From Phlebotomus papatasi (Eukaryota; Arthropoda; Insecta; Diptera; Psychodidae): 64,000 nt of DNA. Location of the stretch: positions 106,549,417 to 106,613,416 of the forward strand of contig NC_077222.1 in assembly GCF_024763615.1 (NCBI RefSeq), written 5' to 3'. The first letter of the stretch is position 1, and the number at the start of each line of letters is the position of its first letter. This document shows, piece after piece, positions 11,500 through 21,974 of the stretch. Position numbers and translations under genes: made by a program. The notes beneath the pieces are model-generated. The model was not told the DNA's origin. It ran no database searches and saw only the letters and a list, made by a program, of their open reading frames with translations.

Positions 11500-13615
11500 T
11501 TTCTAGTCATTTTCAGGAAAACTTGTCATTTTATTTATCAAAATTATTTCAAATTGTAAGAAAAGCTTTTCTGAATGAAGCAGTAGGGGTGATGCAATTT
11601 TGCAGTAGTGAAACACTTTTGTTTTAGCCAAGGTTTTAGCGGCCATCGCCGTATTATCGTTGGTAAAGCAACCTTCAGAGCAAAACGGTAGAAAAGCTCC
11701 TTTACACAAGTTGCATTTATTTATTAATTACTTAAATTCTTTTGCTTTGAATTTTTTTTTCAAAGTGGTTAATGATAATTCGGTCGCTTGAATCATCAGT
11801 TGTTGTAACTGTGGAATAATTTTTAATTCGACTTGCTATCATTTCTTGCATGAATCTGTAAATTTTTGTAGAATTTCCCATGTGCCAAACAAAATATTTG
11901 AGTAGTGTTAGAGGATGAGACTGCAAAATCTTCAAAGTTAGTAATCAAAATACGGAAATTTTCCCAAAACCACCAATCATTTCATTAATTATGCTTTCTA
12001 CGCAAATGCAACATGAAAATTCACCCTTCTGTGTGAACCTCCTCATTACCAAAACCCATTCTTCTCTTCTCCCAAAAAGCTATCTTTTCTTGCATCCAAT
12101 TGAAGAAGCTACGATCGCGTAATTTTATCTTTTGAATAAAGCCTTGTATTTGGCTCTTTTTTTTATCTTTTCGAGCTTCTGTAGCTTCCTCCCGAAAAAA
12201 AAACATACCAATTAGAGACATTTCAAAATACTTTGGCCGTAGATGAGCACCTTGGTAAACAATCACATGATCTTTTTGTGCTCCATCTTGGGTGGGAAGA
12301 AAATTTATAATTATGAGATGGTGAAAAAAGATTATTGCTTTTAATATGTTCCTCATGGAAAACAATTAAATATACATTTCCACGTTTAATAAGAAATATA
12401 TGAAAAAAAAAAGAAACACTCGTCGTGTGCACCAACAGAAATTTTTCTTAAAGGCAATACGCGAGTGGTAAAAAAGTAAATATTGATGCATAAAGGAGTT
12501 TTTCTATTTTTCCATTTAAACAGTCGCTGTTTAATATTCTTTCTCACCTGCAATATTTCTTTGCTAATGCCGATTGGAAAATTGCGAAAGATCTCTTGGA
12601 TAAATAGCAATGAATTAATCTCCAACGTCAAGCATTAAATTGTGACGAATTTTTTCAACCAAAAAAAAACTTATTAACTTTTGAGACATCTTCGAGTTTT
12701 TTTTTGTCTTTTTTAATATCAACATTTGATGTATTTAATTAATAATTCTCTACGCTCTCACGAGGCTCTAATAAAACATTACACGCACCTTATATAAGGT
12801 TTGTGTCTCAAAAGAGCCAGTATATAAATATATGAGACTAGCAGCTAAATAAATAAATAAATGTTGCAAAGTGGTTTATGAGAAATGGGGATGAACAAAA
12901 GAGAAAGAATATGAAAGGGTTTGCGTAATTTTTACAATTTTTATTTCGGTACAAAATGCTGTAATTTTTCTTGCCATCCATTTGATGAAAAGCCTCAATA
13001 TTGTGTAATATGGCGATTTTCTTTTAAATGCAGCCCCAAGAAATTGCAATTAGGCACGAAGGCTTTTCTTTTACTTTCTTCTGTTGCACAGTGTGTCCCA
13101 TTTATACCTCAAAAATTAACAATTAATTCAACGAACAACTCAAGCAAAGATCCCATTTTTCCAAAACATAAATCTTTTTTTTTACATAATTTTAGAATAT
13201 GTTTAATTTCTCATTATGCTAAAATCAATTAAAATGGATCTTTAACGAGTTATTGCATTATTTAAATTATGGCTATGAATATGAAACAATCTGTCTCTGG
13301 AAAATTTTGGTGGGGATTGACTTTTGCGCCTAAGATTTATGACCATTTCCGTGAACATTTATGGTGCAAATTGAGAGCTTTAGCCTGGCATGAAACTTTG
13401 ACGATGATGTACTATTATTTAAGATTCTTCTTTGTCTTCTGCCAACCATCTGCCCCTCATTCCTATTGTTTTTTTCTGTGGACAAATCTCACAATCTTTT
13501 ATGAGTTATTAGTCATTTCAAGAATGCTCTGAGATCGCTATCATTTGGCTATCAGAAGAGATCATTGGGGTTTTTTGGTCACCTTTCCTCTCGAATGCAA
13601 CATGGGAAATTTATA
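11500..13615. other. No gene recognised
   Basis: The segment around 11610-11710 resembles 24700-24790 in reverse reading and may be a non-LTR 3' remnant. Other frames (for example minus 12021-12365) are low-complexity and unsupported. Confidence 0.4.
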
Positions 13616-13774
13616 TAGGGGAATATAGGCATGGTTTGTACACACATAGAAAAAATACTTTGTAAATGTTTGTAATTTCTTATTGGGGAGTTACAAAATG
13701 CTCGTAAATCGTGTAACTCACAGACAAGTTCGTAAAAGTTTGTAATTTTTTCACAACATTATTCGTAATATGAT

Positions 13775-13989
13775 TAGGGGAAACTGGGGCACCACCAAAC
13801 ACTGGGTAGCACCAAACACTAATTTTATTTCTAAACTACTTGGACTATCTCGATTATTTCTTCAGTGCACAAGCACTCCTATAATGCTTATAAATTTCTA
13901 TAACTCTTATCCTCTGAAGTCGAATATTTGATTAATAAATCGCAGTGTTTGGTGCTACCCCGTGTTTAGTGCTGCCCCAGTTTCCCCTA
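13775..13989. mobile_element. Nested MITE, TAGGGGAAACTGGGGC tip
   Basis: Perfect tips TAGGGGAAACTGGGGC / GCCCCAGTTTCCCCTA, with inner arms CACCAAACACT / AGTGTTTGGTG. The right arm of the host palindrome shows the same flanks without the insert, with a CA in place of the TA duplication. A relative lies at 46234-46412. Confidence 0.85.
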
Positions 13990-14029
13990 CTTAACGAGCA
14001 TTTTTTGTACTTTTACAAACATTTGTTCG

Positions 14030-14159
14030 TAGGGGAATGTAGGCATGATTCGCATAGAGTGACATAAGATAGATAATTATTAATTGGTGGTAAGTCGGGA
14101 AATGGTAATTTGCGTTGTTTGAAGGTTCACTCTGTTCGAACCATGCCAACATTTCCCTA
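14030..14159. mobile_element. Nested MITE, TAGGGGAATGTAGGCATG tip
   Basis: A 130-base copy of the outer family. The host palindrome's other arm has the empty site (TTCGTAAATATTCG in reverse), whereas here it is TTCGTA-insert-TAAATGTTCG. The target duplication is therefore TA. Confidence 0.85.
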
Positions 14160-14675
14160 AATGTTCGTAAACACACAAAAATGTTCGTAAAATTTTGTCA
14201 TTTGTTCGTAAATGTTTGTTTTCCTGTTGAACGTTTTACGAACATTTACGAACAAATGACAAAATTTTACAAACATTTTTTGTGTGTTTACGAATATTTA
14301 CGAACAAATGTTTGTTAAAGTACCAAAAATGCTCGTCAAGTGATCATGTTACGAACAACGTCTGTAAAAAAAAGGACAAACTTTTACGAACTTGTCTGTG
14401 AGTTATACGATTTACGAGCATTTCGTAAGTCCCCTATGGGAATTCACTAACATTTACAAACATTTTAACAAAATATTTTTTTTCTGTGCAGTGAACCTTC
14501 AAACGATATGATTTTCTCTTTGATTGCAAAGAGCTTCGCCATTTCTTAGCCAGAAGGTAGACAAATTAATCTTATGAAACGAGATGAGAAATGATAAACC
14601 AGCTTTTTGCAAACAAAGAGAAAATACACATCGTTTGAAGGTTCACTGTGTGCGAATCATGTCTATATTCCCCTA

Positions 14676-16902
14676 AGCAATAACAAATTAGTGATGTTGC
14701 TTCAGCGGATTTTTCCTACTTGATAGAAAAGAAAATAGTTCGCAAATGTTTGTGTATTCTCACTGAGACCTTACGACACGGCTGAAAACCGTATAACCCA
14801 TCAAAAGTTCGTAAAGTTTGTACATTTTACACAAATTTTCTTCGTAACACAATCATTTGACAAACTTTTTTTATTCTTCTACAAACATTTGTATATGTAA
14901 ATGTTTGTAAACACACAGAGAACTGTTCATGAAATTTTGTCATTTGTTTGTAAAATTTCGCCAGATAAACAAAAATACACAAATGTTTATTTTAAAAAAA
15001 AATACTATGTCAGATCGGCTGATTGCCGCCGATGAAACGCTCTAACTGGCTGATTGGCGCCGATTACCCCTCATAATCAACCGATCGTTACCTACAGTAG
15101 ACCCGTGAATGATAGATCTTATACCACTTGGAAAATGCATTTTTACTTTTTTTAACCTGAAAAGAATTATTTTGCAAAATCTAAATTTAAAAATTAAAAC
15201 AATGGACCTGTCATATTATCTGTCAGCTTCAAAGGGTTAATAAAAATTTTCCGTTCTCCATTCAAAAGAAGTCTCTATAGTGGTTCTTGCACAAAGTTCT
15301 CTCACGTTTTCCGTATTGTTTGCAATTTTCCTTCCACGAGCTTAATTAAATGGTGTTAAAAAATGTAAAGCGTGGGCGATGGGATTACTTCACTAAATTA
15401 ATTGTTAGTCTGACTTTGATGCCTGGGCTTTTGCCCATGGAATTTCTCACTCCAATTTACTTATTTTGTGTTCTTTTCACTCAATTTTATTATTAGGTCT
15501 ATTTTTAGGGTCAACATACGCTAATTGTCAATATAAAATTAGTGTAGAGTTACATTGGTGCAGAGTTGATGAAGCTGTAGTTTAATGATGAGAGATTGCA
15601 AAATTTCGCCAATTAAATTAAAATTTTATTTTACTTTCTGTAAAATCGCCAATTTGATGAAGATTCTCACGAAAAGATTGATCATCATATTGTGTTTCTT
15701 TAATTATGATTTTTCAACCAAAAGGGATTCTTATCGGAAATCTCTAAAGACTTTCACGTGGGCTATTCAACTCAAATGCTGAGATTTTCTCTTGCTCTAT
15801 TCCTTCTGTTCCACTGTGAAATGTTTTTACAACCGATCGGCAGATGACAAGAAATGAGATTCTTTCTCAAATCTCGGAAATGCACAGCAGCTGTTCAATA
15901 TCCCGTGCTACAAATGCTGTTGCAATACCACATGATCTCTTTTCTCCAACTTCAAAATCAATTAAATTCTTTCTTCTTATTTTTTTTTTAATGCTCAACA
16001 CCAGGGAAAAACTATCTTTTTCTCAGCTACTGATTTCACCTCATTAGCTACCCAGAATTCCTGCATTGGCAGTGTGAAAAATATTTTAATAATATTTCGC
16101 TCCTCCGATATTTTGATTTCATTTAATTCCATAATGAAATTTCACACGAGAAAATTGTGGAATTTTCCCGTCAATGTAACCATCTTTTGATGCAGCTGGG
16201 GTTTGTAAGAAAAATAAATGGAAAATCTTTCCATAGCTCTAGCAACATTTGATCTCTCACCATGTGTTTTTTTTTTCAGGAAAGTCTGTGCATTTATCAC
16301 TTTTGAGATCATTTGCTTCTTTTGCTATGTGCTGGGAGTCAAATAAACAATATACACTGATTTCTTCAGCTTTTCCTCACATAGGCCCTGAGGCAGTAAT
16401 TTTTCTTGGCACTTGTGGCATTCCTCAGAGCCTCATAGGGAAATTTGTATGGGAAAGGAGGTTCTGGATTTCTATCTTAAAATGCCTTACCACACTCGCT
16501 ATCAATGATGTTAAAATACTTTTTTACATATGTTTACGTCAAGTAAATAACTCTGAAGAAGTAAACAAAAAATTTGCGGAATTCCATGAACTTTTATTTG
16601 AGCTCAAAAAAATAAAAATAATAGTCCAAACAGAAGATACATTAATTCATTCCCTTGGTTATTAACTTTGGGTATCTTTGAATGTGAGGTTATGTTACAA
16701 CTAACCTAAAAAAAAAACAAAAATACAATCGTGGTAATGCCCACTGCACAACAACTTCTGTTTGTAAACATGTTTTCAAACTTGCCTTTGAGAAAAAACA
16801 AGACGACTACATCTAGGTTCCCTAGGTTCCATTTACTCTCACTGAAATATCAGAAATATGTATACAAAACAAAGGTTATTGTGCTCTGGGCATAAGATTT
16901 CC
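14676..16902. other. No gene recognised
   Basis: The left part (14740-15000) is a diverged, partial relative of the GTAAATGTTTG palindrome. A plus frame at 16249-16665 (138 codons) follows a strong TTTTTTTTTTCAG acceptor-like site but shows no known domain and ends in lysine-rich low complexity. I leave it uncalled. Confidence 0.4.
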
Positions 16903-17042
16903 AAAGGACGAGTGGGACACCGGTGTCCCAAAAACAAAAACGATTTTTGACTATAGAAAGTAACTATGTCCTTTAAATAGTTCTAAAAATTAATCTTTGT
17001 TTTTTTAGGACATCGGTGTCCCATTTGTCCTTAAAAGGTTAA
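16903..17042. mobile_element. Short TTAA-type MITE with GGGACACCGGTGTCCC palindrome
   Basis: AAGGACGAGTGGGACACCGG near the left and CATCGGTGTCCC...TCCTTAAAAGGTTAA at the right form inverted ends. The right end has TTAA. It shares the subterminal 16-base palindrome with the larger TTAA elements at 21453-21974 and 27605-28118. Confidence 0.55.
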
Positions 17043-17408
17043 GAGCAGTTTACAAATTTGTACTTATTTTTTTTAAACTTCTTTTTTCAAAGCAAAATTC
17101 ATAAGTTTCTAACCTTTAAAAAATACAAAAAGCAAACAGAAATAGGGGAAGGGTTTGCAGCTTCGTACTGTTGCAGCATCGCGAAAGTTGTTTTTTCCAG
17201 TTTACTAAATGAATTTAATCCATGGTCATATATTCTAATAGCTAGTTTAATATCTCACATATCCCGGCAAACTTGAAGGCCTAGACCTTTTTTCCTGGGT
17301 CCAAAGGACAAAAATAAAAAACAGACCTAACATCATAATTTTGATCTGTAATATTTTATGCATTTTTCGCACTTCAAGTGTCTTTTCGAAAAACAACTAC
17401 TCCACGTT

Positions 17409-17545
17409 ATGCCCTAGACACACTTACGACTTAAGCCGAGAGACGACTTAGTGGAAAATTATTGAAATGTAGTTTAACCATTATTTCTAATATAATTACG
17501 CTAAGCCGTCTCTCGGCTAATCCACAGGTCTGTCAAGGTCCTTAA
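17409..17545. mobile_element. 136-bp palindromic MITE, copy 3
   Basis: ATGCCCTAGACACACTTACG to CTGTCAAGGTCCTTAAT, nearly identical to the copy at 2408-2543. Confidence 0.75.
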
Positions 17546-18660
17546 TAGAAGGTTTATCAGGGTTAATATTTACCGTGAAATATTTTTCGCTCGAAAGGGG
17601 CCGTTTTTGTGGGTGAAGGAAAATTCACAAATATAACCACCTTTGCAGCTTAGGAAAATTGAATTTTCCAGCTTCGTAAAAACATCTGTCAAAATGATTA
17701 ACCACCGACTTTGAGAATTCTTCACTGTTTTGGGTCATACTGCACGCCGCTCTGGATATTTGACTCAGCCAGAGATTTCCACTGAATAAATTTACAAGAA
17801 AACAGGGATATTAAACAATTTTCACGAAAATTTCGAAAAAAACACGCACATTCCCATCAAAATGAGACTTCATCACATATTTTTGTTTCGCTTCTGTCAA
17901 ATCAAACATTAAGCTTAAATCTGCTTATGGTAGGTGTGATTATGAGAGAATCACATCTAACCAAGCACTTAACTGACTGTCAGAATGCAGTGCAAAAATG
18001 GTTTTCCAAGTGTCAATAAACTGTGTTAGAAAAATCGCATAAAATTGATTTTTTACTGCGTGATACCTCCTACAAAAGATGAAAACAAGTAGATGAAGGT
18101 TCTATCTAGGCAGTGATGCGCAAATTTTTGTGTCCGGTGTAATATTTCTGGAGAAAAAGAAGGCCTACATAGGTGGGCAAAGTGTTTTACGAAGCTGAAC
18201 AAATCAGGACAGCTTCGTAAAATCACCACTAAATTTTCATTTTCCTGTAAAGGAAAATCTAAAGATTTTCAGGAATTTTGTGAGACGGAATTTTGAACCT
18301 AATAAGTAAGAGATATTTTTTTGACATAGTGATATAATTGATTTGGTGTGTATGGCATTCAGTAAATAATCTTAATTCTTGGACATCTTTTTCGGTACGA
18401 ACCTGCAAAACCTTCCCCTACAAGTATTCGAATTTTACCACATTTGATAAAGATTTTTTAAAATGTTTTTTTTTTTTAATTATGAAACCTAGAACCGGTT
18501 AAAGAAATCATATAAGAATATAGTTTAAGGAAGGGCACTGAAGACATAGTCTTAACTACATTGTCTTTCCGATTTATACAACTAGATGCATAAAACCAGA
18601 TTATAAAGGGGACTTTTAGAATGTTTGCTGTTATTCAAAACATAACCTCACAATTCAAAG
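17546..18660. other. No gene recognised
   Basis: GCTTCGTAAAA appears in both orientations near 17670 and 18200 and hints at a weak foldback. No coding segment recognised. Confidence 0.35.
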
Positions 18661-18866
18661 TAGGGAGGGGGAAGTGGGGCATCTTTGCAATAACGTTTTT
18701 CCTATTTTTAAATAGATCTGGACCTTACCGTGTTATAATTCAGCAGCTCCACAAATCAATTATGTAGCTAAATTACATTATGATAAGGCTAAGTTCTATT
18801 TAAAAATAGAAGAAAACCCCCTATTCCAAAGGTGTCGCAATTCAAGGGAGTCTCACTCCCCTCTAA
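18661..18866. mobile_element. Palindromic MITE, GGGGGAAGTGGGGCA tip
   Basis: Left arm GGGGGAAGTGGGGCATCTTT. The right arm is damaged (CCAAAGGTGTCGCAATT...). It is the same family as the intact copy at 28653-28854, including the ATTACATTATGATAAGGCT core. Confidence 0.6.
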
Positions 18867-18885
18867 AGAAAATTCACAGATACGG

Positions 18886-19287
18886 CGTTATCACACTTGC
18901 ACATTAAAATTTTAATGTGATTCACATTAATTGTCGCTTATGAGCGTCCAAATATGTTATTTGTGTCTTTGAGTCACTAAATTTTTGTGGTCTTTCTATT
19001 TATTGCTAAAGAAGTGGAATTGGTCTGCAAAAATAAGTTTAAATTTACCTAAAGCATAAATATTTTTCACATTAAAAAATTAAAGAGAAAATCACATTAA
19101 TTTTTCGCATTAATGCTATAAATCAATTTATACCAAATTTTGTGGGCCAAGTCTACCTTTTTATCAACAAATAGTTCAAATTTTGAATATAAAATGATTC
19201 AAACACACAAATTACACATTTGGACTCTCACCAGCGACAATTAATGTGAATCATATTAAAATTTTAATGTGCAAGTGCGATAACACA
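18886..19287. mobile_element. Foldback element with about 60-bp arms
   Basis: GCGTTATCACACTTGCACAT and ATTAAAATTTTAATGTGATT at the left mirror AATATTAAAATTTTAATGTG... and GTGCAAGTGCGATAACAC at the right. AGCGACAATTAATGTG is also shared. The interior is AT-rich and non-coding. Confidence 0.75.
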
Positions 19288-21243
19288 GTAAGAATAATAT
19301 GGTTTTATTTAGTTAGAATGTGATGTTATTATGATCACTACACATTCAGTGATACACTTAACTTGGTTTTTAAAATCAGTTAAAGTCATTTTAACTTCCT
19401 TTTGACAAGTTTGTACATCAACAGATTTTTTAGTGGGGTAACTAAAAAAAGATTTGATTGCTCAAAAATGTCTTTCGGCACGAGGACACAAGAATTGAGA
19501 CGGAAATGTTAAATCCCTGATATCAATCCTCGATCTATTTCTCATCTAATTGGCAACATTTGTTTCTTTCTTTAAAGCAGATTTTGCAAAATCCGCCCAA
19601 GTGTTGGTGATATATAAAATAAAAGACCTTCAAGGCTCGTTTCAATTATATGTGGAGTGAATTTGCAATTAGTACGTTTAGATTGTATATAAAAGTTTTG
19701 TTTTCTTGTACTCAATTAGCAAAGTTGTTGTGAAAATAGGAGGAATATAAATTTACCTGATCTCTTGACCAGAACACAAATGATTCTTTAGAGATTGTAG
19801 ATTTTTCAAAATTGTGGCGAAGGAGATTTTAGTTGAGCAAAGAAAAAAAAATAATAAAATTATAAAGAGAGATGGAAATGTCGCGTTTATTTCCATGCTA
19901 TTAACTTGATGAACTTCAAATGTTAATTTTCCCTTCTTTTTCAACTCTTTCTGCTAGAGATCATCAATCACACAATTTTCATCAAGATGAATAAATTGCA
20001 AAAGTTTAATGTGGTGTCTTTTATAGTTCATGTTTTCTGGAGATGCTTCGTTGCATATTTAGGTACAGTTTATGCTCCTTTTGGTTATGCCTAGCGAAAG
20101 ATTAATTTCACTGCAATATAAGTTACTATTGCTATAAATTCACCTTTTTTTTTGTACCTTTTTGTGTGTCACCACAGAAGCACATCGAGAGAACTTCCTC
20201 ACCACATATCTTGTGCCAGTTTTTCTGATTGCATCCAACAAGTGGCTCTTTGTTGTAAGAAAATGCCATGACATTTTTCCTCCTCAGGAAAAGATCATCT
20301 TGTATAGGCAATAGCAGAAGTTTAGAGTGTTTCTTCATTCAGAAATAAAGTCTCTTATTTATTAAGTTGTGCGTGCAAGGGACAAGAAAATGCTGAAGTA
20401 ACATTTAAAGAAACTCTGTTAAAGTATTTTTTATGCAATTTTCTTTTAGGGGGCACATTTTGATGATCAGTCGACTAGAATAATTATGAAATATTGTACC
20501 TTTAATACTTCTTGTGCTTCAGAGGTTAATGTTCCTTCTCACTTTTACTCACTTCTCTGCCATTGTACTTCTTAACCCAAGAGAGAACAATAAAATGTAG
20601 CGCAATTTAGTGTAAAAGCTGAATTTGGAAATAATTCCGCATGATACTTGGCTTTTTTTGCGAAATTGCACCAAAGACAAAACTTAAGCAAAAGAATGAC
20701 TCATGAGTTGTTTGAGGAGATGCTTGATTGACGGTTCAGTGATTCTATTTGCACAATTTTTCCCACTTTTCTTCCACTTCTTTATTCTATTCTTCATGGA
20801 CATAGTGTCAATATTTCCTTTTTAATTGGATTTTCTCTGACAAAATCTCAAATGGTGAATTAACTCTTTAATGTCGATTTCAATCAAATGTGACTCATAC
20901 TTAATCTTTGGTTTTAATAGACGCTAAACATCTTAAAAAGGATTTTTCTTATTTATTGCTTTGTGGATTCTAAATTCTAGCATCTTAAGAAGCATTTCAA
21001 CCATGAATTTTTATATTCAATTTGGATAAGACTTTATTAGGCTGTAATGGACCATATAAGTACGCTTAAAAAAGTTTAAGAACTTCTTCGACTTTTGAGT
21101 CTTTTATCCTCCGGCTCTTAACCCCTTTGTGAAGCGTTGCAGCTTTGCGGAATGCTCGTATTAATGAGATAGAGCCCTATGTGAATTACTTTTTCGCATG
21201 GTTTTTGGATGCTTACTGATTTACTACCGATTAAATTGATCTG
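19288..21243. other. No confident gene; two weak exon-like frames
   Basis: Minus frame 19753-19944 includes a hydrophobic start (MEINATFPSLFIILLFFFL) and ends at a GATCAG|GTAAAT donor-like site. Minus frame about 20140-20270 is richer in GC and cysteine (CNQKNWHKICGEEVLSMCFC). Neither matches a family I can name, and their order is wrong for a signal peptide followed by a mature chain of one gene. Confidence 0.2.
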
Positions 21244-21420
21244 TAGGGGAAAGCGCGCTACCTTCGGACGACTCAGGCTTCAGACAGTTATTTTTTTCTC
21301 TTGGACTGGATTAGCTATGAAAATATAATATTATAATGAACCAAATTCATTTATAACACCTCGAAAAAAAAAAGATTTGTGCGAAGCATAAATCGTTAGA
21401 AGGTAGCGCGCTTTCCCCTA
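21244..21420. mobile_element. Palindromic MITE, TAGGGGAAAGCGCGCTACC tip
   Basis: Perfect tips TAGGGGAAAGCGCGCTACC / GGTAGCGCGCTTTCCCCTA with TA at both ends, 177 bases. Relatives are at 39319-39519, with partial copies near 33900-33932, 39600-39690 and 53210-53280. Confidence 0.8.
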
Positions 21421-21452
21421 GCTCTTAAAAGTATTCCAAAACCGAAAATTGG

Positions 21453-21974
21453 TTAACCCTTTAAGGACGATTGGAACACCGGTGTCCCATAAAGAAAATA
21501 ATTTTTCCTGACTACCCAAATTTATTTTTTCCTTATGTTTTTTCGTTTTTGCAAAGTAGAAGGTTGAAGAAATCTAGAATGTTTTTGCAAGCCTCCAAAT
21601 ATTTACTATATAGTAAATTTTTAAGCTCAAATATGACGAATTTTTAAATTCTCATATTGAAGACTGATTTTAATTATTTTTTATAGTTACAATTTTTTTT
21701 AAGCAAAACCGTTTTGGAACAAGAAATTACAATATTCAAACATAATAATTTTCATTAGAGTGAAAATTATTATTCATTGGTATCGTCAGAAAAATTACTT
21801 AAATTTTTGGGCTATTTTTGTCCCAATCTTTCGTAGAGGCAAGAAATACACTGAATCAGACTCTGTTGGCTTTTCGAAGGTTAGTTGTAAGACGTTTTAC
21901 AAGTTTTGTTTATCGGTTTAATTTTTATTGCTGATTTTCGGACAGCGAAAACTGTCTCGTCGTTAAAGGGTTAA
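21453..21974. mobile_element. TTAA-flanked (piggyBac-type) MITE, copy 1
   Basis: TTAA + CCCTTTAAGGACGATTGG at the left, CTCGTCGTTAAAGGG + TTAA at the right, 522 bases. TTAA duplication with CCC-starting inverted ends is the hallmark of piggyBac transposition. A subterminal ACACCGGTGT palindrome and a CGAAAACTGTC hairpin lie next to the ends. The second copy, inverted, is at 27605-28118. No transposase. Confidence 0.8.

Larger units (their letters stand above)
13643..14488. mobile_element. Nested long palindrome, CACAGAAAAAA tip
   Basis: Left arm CATAGAAAAAATACTTTG and GTAAATGTTTGTAA mirrors right arm TTTTTTTTCTGTG with TTACAAACATTT. The centre is a repeated CGTAAATGTTTG/ACGAACATTTACG pattern. 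It is inserted in the outer element and itself carries two TA-flanked MITEs in its left arm. Confidence 0.75.
13616..14675. mobile_element. Outer palindromic MITE hosting three nested insertions
   Basis: Tips TAGGGGAATATAGGCATG and CATGTCTATATTCCCCTA. The left arm is broken after TACACA by the element at 13643-14488 and resumes at CAGTGAACCTTCAAACGAT. The right arm reads continuously through the same place (CACACAGTGAACC in reverse), showing the undisturbed order. A shorter relative (14030-14159) sits inside the nested element. Confidence 0.8.

Noticed and set aside
12021..12365. 114-codon minus-strand frame ending EVHTEG
   Set aside because: Low-complexity AT-rich sequence without domain; several overlapping frames in the same area are equally open.
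16249..16665. 138-codon plus-strand frame after an acceptor-like TTTTTTTTTTCAG
   Set aside because: No recognisable domain, AT-rich codons, lysine-rich low-complexity end and no partner exon found.
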